Source: Candidatus Bathyarchaeota archaeon BA1
Lineage (GTDB): Archaea; Thermoproteota; Bathyarchaeia; Bathyarchaeales; Bathyarchaeaceae
Assembly (NCBI GenBank): GCA_001399805.1
Contig: LIHJ01000042.1
Span: 1 to 36,648, forward strand
DNA: 36,648 bases
Direction of reading: 5' to 3'
Part shown: piece by piece, positions 1 to 8,231 of the stretch
Numbering within the stretch: the stretch's first letter is position 1
Layout: each line of letters opens with the position of its first letter
The notes under the pieces: model-generated
Told to the model about the DNA's origin: nothing
The model's input: the letters and a program-made list of their open reading frames with translations, nothing else
Database searches by the model: none
Position numbers and translations under genes: made by a program

Positions 1-279
1 ATCGGAAATCGAATAGTTAACCTCGAACGTTGCTTCAATGCTCGTGAAGGAATAACCCGAAGAGATGATACGCTTCCAAAGCGCTTCCTCGAGGAACCGA
101 TGCCTGAAGGGCCTGGGAAAGGTCAAGTGGTTAACCTTAAGGTTATGTTGGATGAATACTATACGCTTCGAGGTTGGGATCTAGAAACAGGCATTCCGAA
201 ACTTGAAACCTTGGAAAAACTGGGCTTACATCGAGAGGCTAGTGAACTCAAAGGCATGGGTGAGCCCCCAAAGAACTAA
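1..279 (+). CDS. Aldehyde:ferredoxin oxidoreductase, C-terminal part (runs off the window)
   Basis: This is the last 92 codons of a gene that begins before the window; the frame is open from base 1 to the TAA at 277-279. The translation carries the AOR C-terminal signatures: NLERCFNAREG, then DDTLPKRFLEEP, then LDEYYTLRGWD and a closing EKLGL helix. AOR-family enzymes are tungstopterin and [4Fe-4S] proteins that oxidise aldehydes to acids with ferredoxin. The cofactor-binding domains lie outside the window, so the subtype (AOR, FOR, GOR) cannot be told. A second, broken AOR piece lies near 12.6-12.75 kb. The family call rests on conserved motifs recognised by eye and is strong. Confidence 0.88.
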   Translation: MGNRIVNLERCFNAREGITRRDDTLPKRFLEEPMPEGPGKGQVVNLKVMLDEYYTLRGWDLETGIPKLETLEKLGLHREASELKGMGEPPKN

Positions 280-517
280 GGATCGCGAAAACGAGGGACA
301 CTTTAAGGCTATCAGGCTTATTCAAATTTTATTCATAATCCGTGTGTCTCTTTTAACCGCACGCGGAACTCTTCCTCGATTGTTGCACGAAGTTACGGAA
401 CACTTTATCCAAGAAAAAACCCACTGCGTAAAATAATAAAACGTTTGGTTCTTGCTAATTTATGTCCTAACAGAGTAGCATCTCACGAAAACTTTCGCCG
501 GTACGAAATTCAAATAG

Positions 518-575
518 TGGGCTGGGAGAGATTTGAACTCTTGTATCTGAAATCTAGAATCCACTAATCAGCGCG
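518..575 (-). tRNA. tRNA-like 3' fragment (T arm plus 3' acceptor strand), probably not a complete gene
   Basis: Read on the minus strand, this ends in a T-loop TTCAAAT closed by AGAG/CTCT, then CCAGCCC and a discriminator A; CCA is not encoded. Upstream is CTGA...TTCAG, which could form an anticodon stem. No 5' acceptor strand (GGGCTGG) is found at the expected distance, and the D arm is not recognisable. It may be the 3' piece left by an integrated element, a decayed tRNA, or an intron-containing or split tRNA with its 5' part elsewhere. Anticodon identity cannot be assigned. Confidence 0.35.
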
Positions 576-623
576 GTAAGTTTTTTAAATATAGCTCTAC
601 CATAAAATCTTAAGTGAGGATCT

Positions 624-1013
624 ATGAAGCCTGAACAAGCATTCGCAAATGTCGAGCTGAAACATGAAGGTAGAACCCTCGAGCTTAAAGCCTTAGTTGA
701 CACGAGTGCAAGCAGAAGCATGATTTGTAAGAGGTCAGCCGATAAGCTTGAAGCTTTCACTCCGCTTAAGAGACCGTACGAACTTAGAACAGCCGACAAA
801 GAGGGTAAACTAAGGATCACGGGGTACTGTAGAGTTGACATTACGTTTCAGGGAGCCGAGGTACCTGGTGGAGCCGTATTTGAAGTAGCTGAAAACCTCA
901 GGGAAGATGTGGATCTAATAATAGGTAGGCCAGAGGTGGATGCATGGAACATAGTGTTTACACCTGAAGGGCCCAAACCTAGAAAGGTGCCAATAGAATT
1001 CGAGATAATATAA
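624..1013 (+). CDS. Retropepsin-like aspartic protease family protein (single domain)
   Basis: This 129-residue protein has the layout of a clan AA (retropepsin-like) domain. An N-terminal beta region leads to ALVDTSASRSMI, where DTSAS matches the usual catalytic DTGAS. A later hydrophobic strand, DLIIGRPEVDAW, matches the Ile-Ile/Leu-Gly flap-closing strand typical of the fold. There is only one DTxA motif, so any active enzyme would be a homodimer. The Gly to Ser change in the motif is also seen in some family members and need not abolish activity. There is no signal peptide or membrane segment, suggesting a cytosolic protein. It stands alone between the tRNA-like piece and a TnpB relic. 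Substrate and role are unknown. Confidence 0.7.
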   Translation: MKPEQAFANVELKHEGRTLELKALVDTSASRSMICKRSADKLEAFTPLKRPYELRTADKEGKLRITGYCRVDITFQGAEVPGGAVFEVAENLREDVDLIIGRPEVDAWNIVFTPEGPKPRKVPIEFEII

Positions 1014-1245
1014 AATTTTCAAGCTCAAAAAAGGCTGTTATAGGGCCTTTATCCCATATCCACTCTGCAAAACCATGAATCAGCAAATCAGTGAAAAGGA
1101 GGGGCTCCTCATCACCCATCAGCCCATCAAGCCCCTCGGAGGACCAGCCCACCAAGAACCTTGCCTGACAAGGCCCAAAAAGCCTAAGAAGCCCAGAACA
1201 CCCTCTAAAGGCTCAACAAAACACACATAAGAAAGAAATATTTTG
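1014..1245. other. Intergenic stretch without a recognisable gene
   Basis: Between the retropepsin-like gene and the TnpB relic there is pyrimidine/purine-skewed sequence with short hairpins, for example CCTTG-cctga-CAAGG near 1160-1175. The short reading frames on both strands lack family signatures and ribosome binding sites. It may be decayed remainder of the TnpB element next to it. Confidence 0.4.
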
Positions 1246-1404
1246 TCAGTCATGCGCGCGCTCGTGGAGTTGAGCCCTCGACTGAGCGTCGCCGACGATG
1301 CCAAGGGCTTCCTTCACCATTCTAAAAAACAACGTGTATGTCTCCTTGAGCATCTTCTTGGTTTTAGTTGGTTCAAGGAGGTTCAGAGGCAAACACTTCC
1401 GCAT
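1246..1404 (-). pseudogene. TnpB (IS605 OrfB-type) N-terminal relic
   Basis: The minus-strand frame reads as about 52 residues resembling the N-terminus of archaeal TnpB proteins: a TKTKK-type basic start, a LKETYTLFFRMVKEAL helix and then QSRAQLHERAHD, where the family has a similar LH..AY helix. It then stops; no RuvC-like catalytic motif or zinc finger follows in any frame. It is therefore at most a short remnant. It is one of three TnpB traces in the window. The call is tentative because the fragment is short. Confidence 0.42.
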
Positions 1405-1581
1405 CCAGCGGGTTCCCAATAGAAAAGTAGTCAGCCAAGACTTAATGTTTTCTCCAATTCCTCCCACCTCTGAAGAGGGTGGGCTTCCTTGGAGGGATTT
1501 TGTGATCTTAAGTCTTTGGCTCAATTGTCATCTTCAAGGCATTGTCGAGATTAGAAGTGTTGAGTGGTTTAGCGATAAGGA

Positions 1582-1594
1582 AACTTTATATAGT
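1582..1594 (+). promoter_or_regulatory. TATA-box promoter of proS
   Basis: The sequence ACTTTATATAG is a good archaeal TATA box, preceded by purine-rich AAGGAA (BRE-like). Transcription would start about 25 bases downstream, near 1617, leaving an unusually long leader of roughly 105 bases before the proS start codon. Confidence 0.55.
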
Positions 1595-1724
1595 TTATTG
1601 CGGAATGTGTGAAACAAGTGGTCGCTATGGGTGACTACGTTCCACGACGCTAACCTCTTCCGCGACGCCCACGTTATACTAGTGTGTATTTTCTCCAAAG
1701 TCATGCGCCGAGAGGTGGATTAGT

Positions 1725-3167
1725 ATGTCAGAGGTAGGAATCACTGTGAAAAAGTCCGAGCGGTTTTCGGATTGGTATACACAGGTGGTCTCAAAGTCGG
1801 GATTGGCTGATTATGCCCCCATCAAGGGCTGCATCGTCTTTAGAGAGTATTCGTATGTCATGTGGGAGAAGATTCAGGATTACTTCGACGAGAGAATAAA
1901 GAAAACTGGACATAGAAACGCGTACTTCCCCATGTTCATACCGGAGAGGTTCTTGAGGAGGGAGGCGGAGCACTTTAAGGGATTTGTCCCGGAGTGCGCA
2001 TGGGTCACATTCGGCGGAGACAGCGAGCTGAAAGAAAGGCTCGCCGTGCGACCCACATCAGAGACAATCATATACACCATGTATAAGAAGTGGATAAAAA
2101 GCTGGAGGGACCTCCCCATACTGCTGAATCAGTGGTGCAACATTGTTAGATGGGAGACCAAGGCAACCAAACCCTTCCTGAGAACAAGGGAGTTCCTTTG
2201 GCAGGAGGGCCACACGGCCCACGCCACAAAGGAAGAGGCTGACAAGGAAGTCATGGACATCCTGATGACCTACAAGGATTTGATGGAGAATCTTCTAGCG
2301 ATCCCAGTGCTGGTTGGAAGGAAGAGCGAGGGTGAGAAGTTCGCTGGGGCTCTTTACACCACCACCTTGGAAGCCTTGATGCCTGATGGGAAGGCGCTGC
2401 AGATGGGAACGTCGCATAATCTTGGACAAAACTTCTCCAAGGCCTTTAGGATCAAGTTTTTTGGGGAGGATGAAAAGGAGCACTATGTTTGGACAACCTC
2501 CTGGGGCATATCCACACGGTTGATAGGTGCATTGGTGATGGTTCATGGCGACGACAAGGGGTTGGTGCTTCCTCCCAAGGTAGCTCCGTACCAGGTTGTG
2601 ATAGTGCCCATCTTCTACAAGGAAGTTGAGAGGGACATCATCCTGAACAAGGCGAGGGAGGTCCTCAAAAAGCTGGAGGAAAATGGGATAACAACCATTC
2701 TCGATGACCGAGCTGAGTACACGCCCGGATGGAAATTCAATGAGTGGGAGTTGAAGGGTGTGCCGATAAGGATTGAGATCGGCCCAAGGGATGTGGAGCG
2801 AAAGCAGGTGGTTGTTGCCAGAAGGGACACGTTTGAGAGGGTGAGCGTAAAGGAGGAGGAACTGGTTGACGCCATAAACAGATTGCTGGGGGAGATTCAA
2901 AACAACCTATTGAACCGAGCGAGGAAGTTCCTGGAGGATAACACCACCACCGTGAAAAACTATGTGGAGTTTAAGGAGGCTCTGAGAAGGAAGGGTGGGT
3001 TCATCAAGGTTTGCTGGTGCTCAAGCGAGGAATGCGAGGGAAGGGTAAAGGAGGAAACCGGAGCCACCATCAGGTTGATCCCCTTTGAGAAAGAAAAGCC
3101 GTTTTCAGATTGTGTATACTGCGGTAATGAGGCGAGGGAAGTGGTTTACTTCGCTAAGGCGTATTAG
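1725..3167 (+). CDS. proS: Prolyl-tRNA synthetase, archaeal/eukaryotic type
   Basis: This enzyme charges tRNA-Pro with proline. The 480-residue length fits the archaeal-type ProS. Class II motifs are visible: motif 2 region with RPTSE near residues 109-113 and FLRTREFLWQEGHTA near 151-165, and motif 3 region with GTSHNLGQNF downstream. The C-terminal part carries the archaeal-type zinc-binding cysteines (CWCSSEEC and CVYCG), and the protein ends with a Tyr, as is typical. The start ATG is preceded by GAGAGGTGGA at good spacing. The gene is monocistronic in appearance; apgM follows after about 220 bases. Confidence 0.96.
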   Translation: MSEVGITVKKSERFSDWYTQVVSKSGLADYAPIKGCIVFREYSYVMWEKIQDYFDERIKKTGHRNAYFPMFIPERFLRREAEHFKGFVPECAWVTFGGDSELKERLAVRPTSETIIYTMYKKWIKSWRDLPILLNQWCNIVRWETKATKPFLRTREFLWQEGHTAHATKEEADKEVMDILMTYKDLMENLLAIPVLVGRKSEGEKFAGALYTTTLEALMPDGKALQMGTSHNLGQNFSKAFRIKFFGEDEKEHYVWTTSWGISTRLIGALVMVHGDDKGLVLPPKVAPYQVVIVPIFYKEVERDIILNKAREVLKKLEENGITTILDDRAEYTPGWKFNEWELKGVPIRIEIGPRDVERKQVVVARRDTFERVSVKEEELVDAINRLLGEIQNNLLNRARKFLEDNTTTVKNYVEFKEALRRKGGFIKVCWCSSEECEGRVKEETGATIRLIPFEKEKPFSDCVYCGNEAREVVYFAKAY

Positions 3168-3390
3168 GCCGTAAACTAGTTCTTAACCTTGCTCTTCCTT
3201 TCTGAGCCTCAACCACTCAAACCCTCATGAGAAAACCAGAGACAAGATATATGGATAAGTATCAAGACATAAGGTGCGAGGAGAGAAGACAATACAGAAA
3301 TGGTCTCCATAAAGCGTTTTGAATGCTCTAATTTGACAGCAACCCTAATTAACACTCTTCATTAATGGATTGCCTTGATGGGGTGGAAGT

Positions 3391-4632
3391 GTGAAGGCTG
3401 TTATGGTTGTTGGGGACGGCATGGCGGACCGACCCCTTCGCGGGTTGAATGGAAAAACTCCGCTTGAGGTGGCGGGGAAGCCCTCACTCAATTGGGTGGC
3501 CGAGACCGGCGTCTGCGGCATCATGGACCCAATCGCTCCGGGGATCCCGCCTGGAAGCGACACGGCTACTCTTTCCTTGCTCGGTTATGACGCATTCGAG
3601 GTTTACACTGGACGGGGAGCGCTTGAGGCTTTGGGCTTTGGTGTGGACCTCCTTCCCCAGGATGTCGCTTTTAGATGCAACTTCGCCACCGTTGACGAAA
3701 GCCTTAGGGTGGTTGACAGGAGGGCAGGTAGAATAGAGACGGACGAAGCCTCCAAGATTGCTGGGGACTTCAGGGAAATCAACCTTGAGCAACATCCAGA
3801 CATTCAGGTGATCTTCAAAAACACGGTTCAGCATCGTGCAATCCTCTTGCTCAGGGGGGCGCATTTGTCCAATATGGTGTCCGATTCTGACCCGCTGAAG
3901 GCTGGGGAGCCTGTCTTGAAGGCTCGCCCCCTTAACGACACCCCAGAGGCCAGAAAGACAGCGGAGGTGGTTAATGAGATAACGGGGTACTTCCATGAAT
4001 TCTTGAAGGGTCATCCCATCAATGAGAAGAGAAGGAAGGGGGGCCTGCCCCCAGCCAACATTATTTTGTGCAGAGGCGCTGGAAAATTGCCTGATGTAAC
4101 GCTGATCCCCCTCCAGTATGGCGTTCGCGCAGCCGCTATCACAGCTATGCCCCTCGTTATGGGGGTGTGTAAAGTGGCGGGGATGAGGCTCCTCTCGGTT
4201 CCCGGCGCCACGGGAACGTATAACACCGATGTGATGGCGAAGGCTAGCGCTGCCATTCAAGCCCTTCAATCTTGTGACCTTGTTTTTGTGCATGTGAAGG
4301 CAACCGACATTGCCAGCCACGACGGTGAGACTCAAAAGAAAATCGAGATGATTGAAAAAATCGATGGTATGGTGGGCCACATTCTTAAGAATGTGAATCT
4401 GGATGAAATCCTCATCGTGGTTACGGCGGATCACACAACCTCATCGCTCACAAGGGAGCATGAGGGCGATCCCGTTCCAGTTGCCATAGCGGGGCATGGT
4501 GTTCGCACAGATGAGGTTAGGGAGTTTGGCGAAAGAGCCTGTGCGAGGGGAGGCCTTGGAAGAATAAGGGGCACGGACCTCATGCCCATAATCATGAACC
4601 TGATGGGGAAAGCCAAAAAATTTGGAGCTTGA
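3391..4632 (+). CDS. apgM: 2,3-bisphosphoglycerate-independent phosphoglycerate mutase, archaeal type
   Basis: This enzyme interconverts 3- and 2-phosphoglycerate in glycolysis and gluconeogenesis. The 413-residue protein belongs to the alkaline phosphatase superfamily. It begins VMVVGDGMADRP, where the Asp of GDGM is the first metal ligand. PPGSDTA carries the catalytic phosphorylated Ser. The C-terminal metal ligands appear in VTADHTT and in AGHGVR. The archaeal form is shorter than the bacterial iPGM, and this length fits. The start codon is GTG, preceded by GGGGTGG. With tpiA in the same window it points to a standard lower Embden-Meyerhof route. Confidence 0.95.
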   Translation: MKAVMVVGDGMADRPLRGLNGKTPLEVAGKPSLNWVAETGVCGIMDPIAPGIPPGSDTATLSLLGYDAFEVYTGRGALEALGFGVDLLPQDVAFRCNFATVDESLRVVDRRAGRIETDEASKIAGDFREINLEQHPDIQVIFKNTVQHRAILLLRGAHLSNMVSDSDPLKAGEPVLKARPLNDTPEARKTAEVVNEITGYFHEFLKGHPINEKRRKGGLPPANIILCRGAGKLPDVTLIPLQYGVRAAAITAMPLVMGVCKVAGMRLLSVPGATGTYNTDVMAKASAAIQALQSCDLVFVHVKATDIASHDGETQKKIEMIEKIDGMVGHILKNVNLDEILIVVTADHTTSSLTREHEGDPVPVAIAGHGVRTDEVREFGERACARGGLGRIRGTDLMPIIMNLMGKAKKFGA

Positions 4633-4742
4633 CGCTGCTATTCAGCTCATCATTTTCTCGCATCCTCCCAGATATGGATGATGGGCGGCCCGCAACGACT
4701 AATAGTTACCGCAAGAGAGAAAGAAAAGAGGAGGTACCTTTT

Positions 4743-5531
4743 CTAAGCTTTCTCGTAGGTTGCTCGCGCGATGATCCCTTTCCGTATGGTTGTGTGTATC
4801 CCGGATGCCCATATGCCTAGTCCGAATATGGGTAGGGATATGAGGGATAGCCATTGTCCCGCCGGCTCGAGGGGTCGGACAGTTACTTTCAACGTTCTGC
4901 TTATGTAGATGGGGCAGGTTATGGTGTTTGGGCTTAAGTTTTTCACCTTAACCCTATATGTGCCTGACTTTAATGCTTCCGTTCGAAAGTGGGAGTCCGT
5001 AACGTTCAGTTTTTGCCAAATCACTTCACCCCCTGGATCGAAGACGTAGATGTTGAAGGCTTCACCCTTCATAATCCTCAAGGCAAGCCCCACAATAATG
5101 TCGAGGGTCTCGCCCTTCTCAGCCGTGAACGTAACGCTCCTGCTTTCAAGCCCCCTAATCGAGAGGGAGTATTCGTATCTGTCCTTGAACTGGGTGTAGT
5201 CCGCGGTAGGGGATAAAGCCATGCACCAAACCCCACTTATCAATATGACAGAGGCCAACGTCAATGCGATGGCTCCAACCATCTCGCGAGATGGTGGACG
5301 CGACGCCATAAACGCGGTGAAAGCCATCAAAGCAGCCAGCACGATCAGCGCCGCCAACACTATGAAACCAGTTTCCACCATCATAAATGGAGTTGGAGGA
5401 GGCGGAGGAGCCAGCATAATGCCACGCGACACCGCAGCCATTGTCTGAATTGAAACAACCGTGGAGAAAAAGATGACTGCAAGTGCAGAAAAACTAAGAA
5501 CAGCAAATACAGCTAGAGAGGCCAGAACCAC
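4743..5531 (-). CDS. Multi-pass membrane protein with an extracytoplasmic beta-sandwich-like domain, function unknown
   Basis: The 262-residue protein has hydrophobic segments near residues 3-30, 50-72 and 85-107, then a soluble stretch of about 110 residues, and a last membrane segment near 228-245 followed by basic residues. The soluble part (ETLDIIVGLAL... VFDPGGEVIWQ... SGTYRVKVKN) has the alternating pattern and SGTYxVxVxN strand of pre-peptidase or emp24-like beta-sandwich domains. A Pro run (PPPPPTP) links two membrane segments. The start is a GTG at the ribosome-binding stretch GAGGTGG, so the exact start is uncertain. I do not recognise the family. Confidence 0.65.
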   Translation of the reverse strand: MVLASLAVFAVLSFSALAVIFFSTVVSIQTMAAVSRGIMLAPPPPPTPFMMVETGFIVLAALIVLAALMAFTAFMASRPPSREMVGAIALTLASVILISGVWCMALSPTADYTQFKDRYEYSLSIRGLESRSVTFTAEKGETLDIIVGLALRIMKGEAFNIYVFDPGGEVIWQKLNVTDSHFRTEALKSGTYRVKVKNLSPNTITCPIYISRTLKVTVRPLEPAGQWLSLISLPIFGLGIWASGIHTTIRKGIIARATYEKA

Positions 5532-5819
5532 CTCAGCTTTACCACGCCCCTAAATTTTAAGAAGGTGAGGGCTGCACAAAAGATTTTTGGAGTTCCAATA
5601 TCGCCCACGCAGATTTTTTCTACCTGCATTTTCAAAATTTTTTCAATTTTAAGAAAACAGTGTTTCGTTGAGGTTAACGCTTTGTCCGCATCCAAACCAT
5701 TCTATAAGAGCGGGAAAGCCAAAGCAAAGAACAATGAAGCCAGCAAATGGCTGAGTGGGCCTGCCGACTAATCTGCTGAGTGTCGGCACGCTTCTCGTAT
5801 CGCAAAAATACTATTCGAT
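5532..5819. other. AT-rich intergenic region with one hairpin
   Basis: No gene with family signatures is visible on either strand. A hairpin with seven perfect pairs, TGCCGAC (5762-5768) and GTCGGCA (5782-5788), with a 13-base loop, sits near the middle. It could be a structured leader or part of a small RNA, but nothing more can be shown. Confidence 0.35.
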
Positions 5820-5949
5820 GGTTAATATGCCGCAGGAATTGCAGTTTCTTGGAAAAGAACTTAGTTTTACGCCAAAAATCCGTTTCATAGACGCTTCGAA
5901 ACTGGTTTCTAAAAAAGGATTAAATGCTGTTAATAAAATGATGCTGTAG
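5820..5949 (+). CDS. Possible small ORF (about 42 residues) coupled to the next gene
   Basis: An ATG opens a frame that ends just before the ribosome binding site of the following gene, so translational coupling would be possible. The composition (FLGKELSFTPKIRFIDASKL) looks protein-like, but there is no Shine-Dalgarno sequence and no recognised family. It could be a leader ORF or chance. Confidence 0.25.
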
Positions 5950-5964
5950 GAGGTGATGCTTAAA

Positions 5965-6213
5965 ATGCTTGAAACAGTCAAGGGAAGGGCGCCACTGGCA
6001 ACAGTGCTAATACTACTCGGATTCGGTCTCGGCATGATTTACGTTGCTTCATCAAGTGTTGCATCGAGTGTGTGGCCTGAGGGTTATACAGGCTTTGAGT
6101 TCGAAGTCGTTGGAGATGCTGGTGATTATGTAATTGTGAAGGTTACAAAGGTGCATGGCTTAGCGCGCGCTACCATTTTGGTTCCAGCGAGGGTTATTTT
6201 AGCTCGGAAGTGA
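5965..6213 (+). CDS. Small single-pass membrane protein, function unknown
   Basis: The 82-residue product starts MLETVKG, followed by a hydrophobic segment (ATVLILLGFGLGMIYVASSS) near residues 10-30. A soluble tail of about 50 residues follows, patterned as beta strands (GYTGFEFEVVGDAGDYVIVKVTK). The ATG chosen is eight bases after a strong GGAGGTGA site, which makes the gene credible; two earlier in-frame starts overlap that site. The tail would lie outside the cell if the N-terminus is inside. No family is recognised. It neighbours several other exported or membrane proteins. Confidence 0.6.
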   Translation: MLETVKGRAPLATVLILLGFGLGMIYVASSSVASSVWPEGYTGFEFEVVGDAGDYVIVKVTKVHGLARATILVPARVILARK

Positions 6214-6512
6214 GTAGAAAAGAGTCTCAAAAGCCCTGAAGTTGAAGAAGGGCTTGTGAGGTGATGAGAGGGGTAACGATACTTGTGGGGTGGGAGGCAC
6301 TTTTATGTGAGGGGTTTTTGAAACAGCCTTCGTACCCATATACATACGCTTAAAAAAATACTTTATATTACAATGTGTCTAATGTGCAGATGAGGTTAAT
6401 TTGAGCCTCGTTTTGTCACAATTTTAGTTTTGGAAAACCTTTGTGCGCGCTACTAAGCTACATCAATGCCTATTCTTAACAGATTCAAACCCTTAAACCA
6501 ATAATTAAGTCT
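6214..6512. other. Intergenic region containing an orphan TATA-like element
   Basis: Around 6355-6370, the sequence AATACTTTATATTAC resembles a plus-strand TATA box, but no plus-strand gene follows; the next genes are on the minus strand. Downstream is GAGG-ttaatttga-CCTC, a small inverted repeat. A 29-codon frame (MRGVTILVGWEALL..., from about 6264) follows GTGAGGTG but ends upstream of the TATA element. No function can be assigned. Confidence 0.3.
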
Positions 6513-7040
6513 TCAGCCACATTCTGTGGTTCTTGCGGACGTGTTGAAAATGACGTGCTTGTCTATCTTATCCACTCTGACTATATGGTATGGTTGGGAA
6601 AACGCCTCTGTCACTATGCATCCCTTGCCAGGGTATATTTTCTCTACTTTAACCACAACCGATAGACCTGTGTCAATCATTTCTTTGACCTCTATTTCGT
6701 ATCCTCCAGTGCTGAATTGTCCCATGAACACCGCGATAATTGTGGTTTTTGAAAAATTCACTTCAGGTGGAGGATGCTGTGGAAGCATAATTTTTGTGTG
6801 CTGGTTCCATAAATCCTTCCATTGGTCGGCGTTTTGAATAACATAATATGCTGGATTCGTATGCCCGGAATAATACCCTTTGCTAATGCTTTGAAATTCT
6901 ATTCTTTTCCCTGTGCCAGTCACTCCGGCGGTGTGTAGGGTCACGAAACTGACCAGTATTATAACTGAAACGGTCAAAACAAGTAAGCCTTTGCTTCGTG
7001 CATTGCCAAAGGATTCTTTTTTATTCATTTTTAATTCCAC
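6513..7040 (-). CDS. Exported or membrane-anchored PrcB C-terminal-domain-like protein
   Basis: The 175-residue protein has an N-terminal membrane segment (GLLVLTVSVIILVSFVTL, residues 18-36). After it comes a domain resembling the PrcB C-terminal family: YSGHTNPAYYVIQNADQW, then W..H, VNFSKTTIIAVFMGQ, then STGGYEIEV and a closing PYHIVRVDK strand. In the family the conserved core is a Phe-x-GxxxTGGYxI hairpin. PrcB was named from a protease complex of oral spirochaetes, but the domain's role in archaea is not established. It lies 18 bases after the DUF2330-like gene and is probably in its operon, so the two likely work together at the cell surface. Confidence 0.7.
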   Translation of the reverse strand: MELKMNKKESFGNARSKGLLVLTVSVIILVSFVTLHTAGVTGTGKRIEFQSISKGYYSGHTNPAYYVIQNADQWKDLWNQHTKIMLPQHPPPEVNFSKTTIIAVFMGQFSTGGYEIEVKEMIDTGLSVVVKVEKIYPGKGCIVTEAFSQPYHIVRVDKIDKHVIFNTSARTTECG

Positions 7041-7058
7041 GCCATTGGTTCCTCATGT

Positions 7059-8120
7059 TCAACCAGACGTCACGTATTTCGACCGTTTTGTCCTCATTAT
7101 TAGAAAGGTGATCATAACGCCTATTAAGGTGCATGAAGCGCCAATCACCACGCCTATAAGCACTGTGTAGAGGAAACCGCTTTCTGGGCTGGTTGTTATG
7201 GCTTGTTCCGCTATCATAAGATCTTTAGTTAATGCGCTAAGTGGGCCGTCATATGCAATGACTGTTAATTGGGCGTCGCCTTCGAACAGTTCTCCTATAC
7301 GGAGGTCGATGAGCGACAGCTTCCCTCTTGTTACAGTAAATTGTATTGGTTCCCGATGGGTGGGGCTTTGGTAGTAGGCTATTTGAAGTGGATAGTAGAC
7401 CGTGCTTGCGATTCTACCAGGTGTTAGCAAGAATAGGGTAATTTTGCTATCCCCTGCCACAGGGGAAGAAATTTTGAGGGGGAAATAAAGAAAGCTTGTT
7501 TCAAATCGATAGAGAATAGGCTCAATACTTTTTTGTTCTAAGGAAAGCGCGATCAGGTCAAGAACGAAGTAACGGAAGCCTCTGGCCATGTAATCCTCAA
7601 TAACTGGCCCAAATTTTTGAAGAGATATTCCTTGACTGATTCCATTCTCTCTTAAGAATTGGTCTGCCCAGTTCGTCAACTCTGTGGCATTTTCGGCTTT
7701 AACAACCGTGATGTCATGTGCCCCAATTTTTTCATGGAAGACCACTTCCACACTCTTCGTCTGATCAGCCCCACGATAATGGTCTCCCAGAGCCTTAGAA
7801 GCATAGTTCCAAATCAAGCTTTGAAGGTTTACGAACGATTCGAAGCTTGCTTTTTCAATGGCTTTGGGGTTGGAGGGAAGGGGCAATATCTCAAGTGCTA
7901 AGGTGCTACCGCTCGCACTCACATCTGTAGAGAGGATTAGTATCTCCTCCTCTCCATTCCATGCTATGATAGCTTTCTGTCCAGGCTCGTAAATGGAAAC
8001 ACCGGGTGTTAGGGATATAGCCCCCCGATCCGCCAGGGCGACGGGAACCAATGATAGAAGTGAAAGGAGTAGGAAAGTGAAAAGAGGAAAGTGGTGGAAT
8101 CTTCTCAAGGCTAACACCAT
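7059..8120 (-). CDS. DUF2330-like exported protein with C-terminal membrane anchor
   Basis: The 353-residue protein starts with a signal peptide (hydrophobic residues 10-30, LADRG after it). It continues with AIIAWNGEEEILILSTDV and LEILPLPSNPKAIEKAS, the characteristic opening of DUF2330-type proteins, whose core is a beta-rich region with a P-L-P-S-N-P turn. A hydrophobic segment near residues 320-343 and a basic tail (MRTKRSK) anchor it in the membrane. It is the first gene of a two-gene unit with the PrcB-like protein. The biochemical function of the family is unknown. Three alternating TAGAAC boxes lie upstream and may control the pair. Confidence 0.75.
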   Translation of the reverse strand: MVLALRRFHHFPLFTFLLLSLLSLVPVALADRGAISLTPGVSIYEPGQKAIIAWNGEEEILILSTDVSASGSTLALEILPLPSNPKAIEKASFESFVNLQSLIWNYASKALGDHYRGADQTKSVEVVFHEKIGAHDITVVKAENATELTNWADQFLRENGISQGISLQKFGPVIEDYMARGFRYFVLDLIALSLEQKSIEPILYRFETSFLYFPLKISSPVAGDSKITLFLLTPGRIASTVYYPLQIAYYQSPTHREPIQFTVTRGKLSLIDLRIGELFEGDAQLTVIAYDGPLSALTKDLMIAEQAITTSPESGFLYTVLIGVVIGASCTLIGVMITFLIMRTKRSKYVTSG

Positions 8121-8158
8121 TTAAAGTGAAGCCCTTTCTCATTAAAAAACCTAATTTT

Positions 8159-8185
8159 TAGAACATACCGTTCTAAGAATAGAAC
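8159..8185. promoter_or_regulatory. Operator-like cluster: three alternating TAGAAC boxes
   Basis: TAGAAC (8159-8164), GTTCTA (8170-8175) and TAGAAC (8180-8185) are perfect copies in alternating orientation. Their centres are 11 and 10 bases apart, about one helix turn each. They lie upstream of the minus-strand DUF2330/PrcB pair and just downstream of the neighbouring gene's end. The arrangement suggests a regulator binding one face of the DNA; the regulator is not known. Confidence 0.45.
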
Positions 8186-8231
8186 AAGCAAAAGGTATAT
8201 GGGAAGGTGCCTCTGGTTTACTAGAGACCCT

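Noticed and set aside
2295..2900. Minus-strand 201-codon frame inside proS.
   Set aside because: Shadow of proS; no family signature.
3484..4434. Long minus-strand open frame (316 codons) across apgM.
   Set aside because: It is antisense to a well-recognised enzyme, shows no family motif and arises from the codon bias of apgM.
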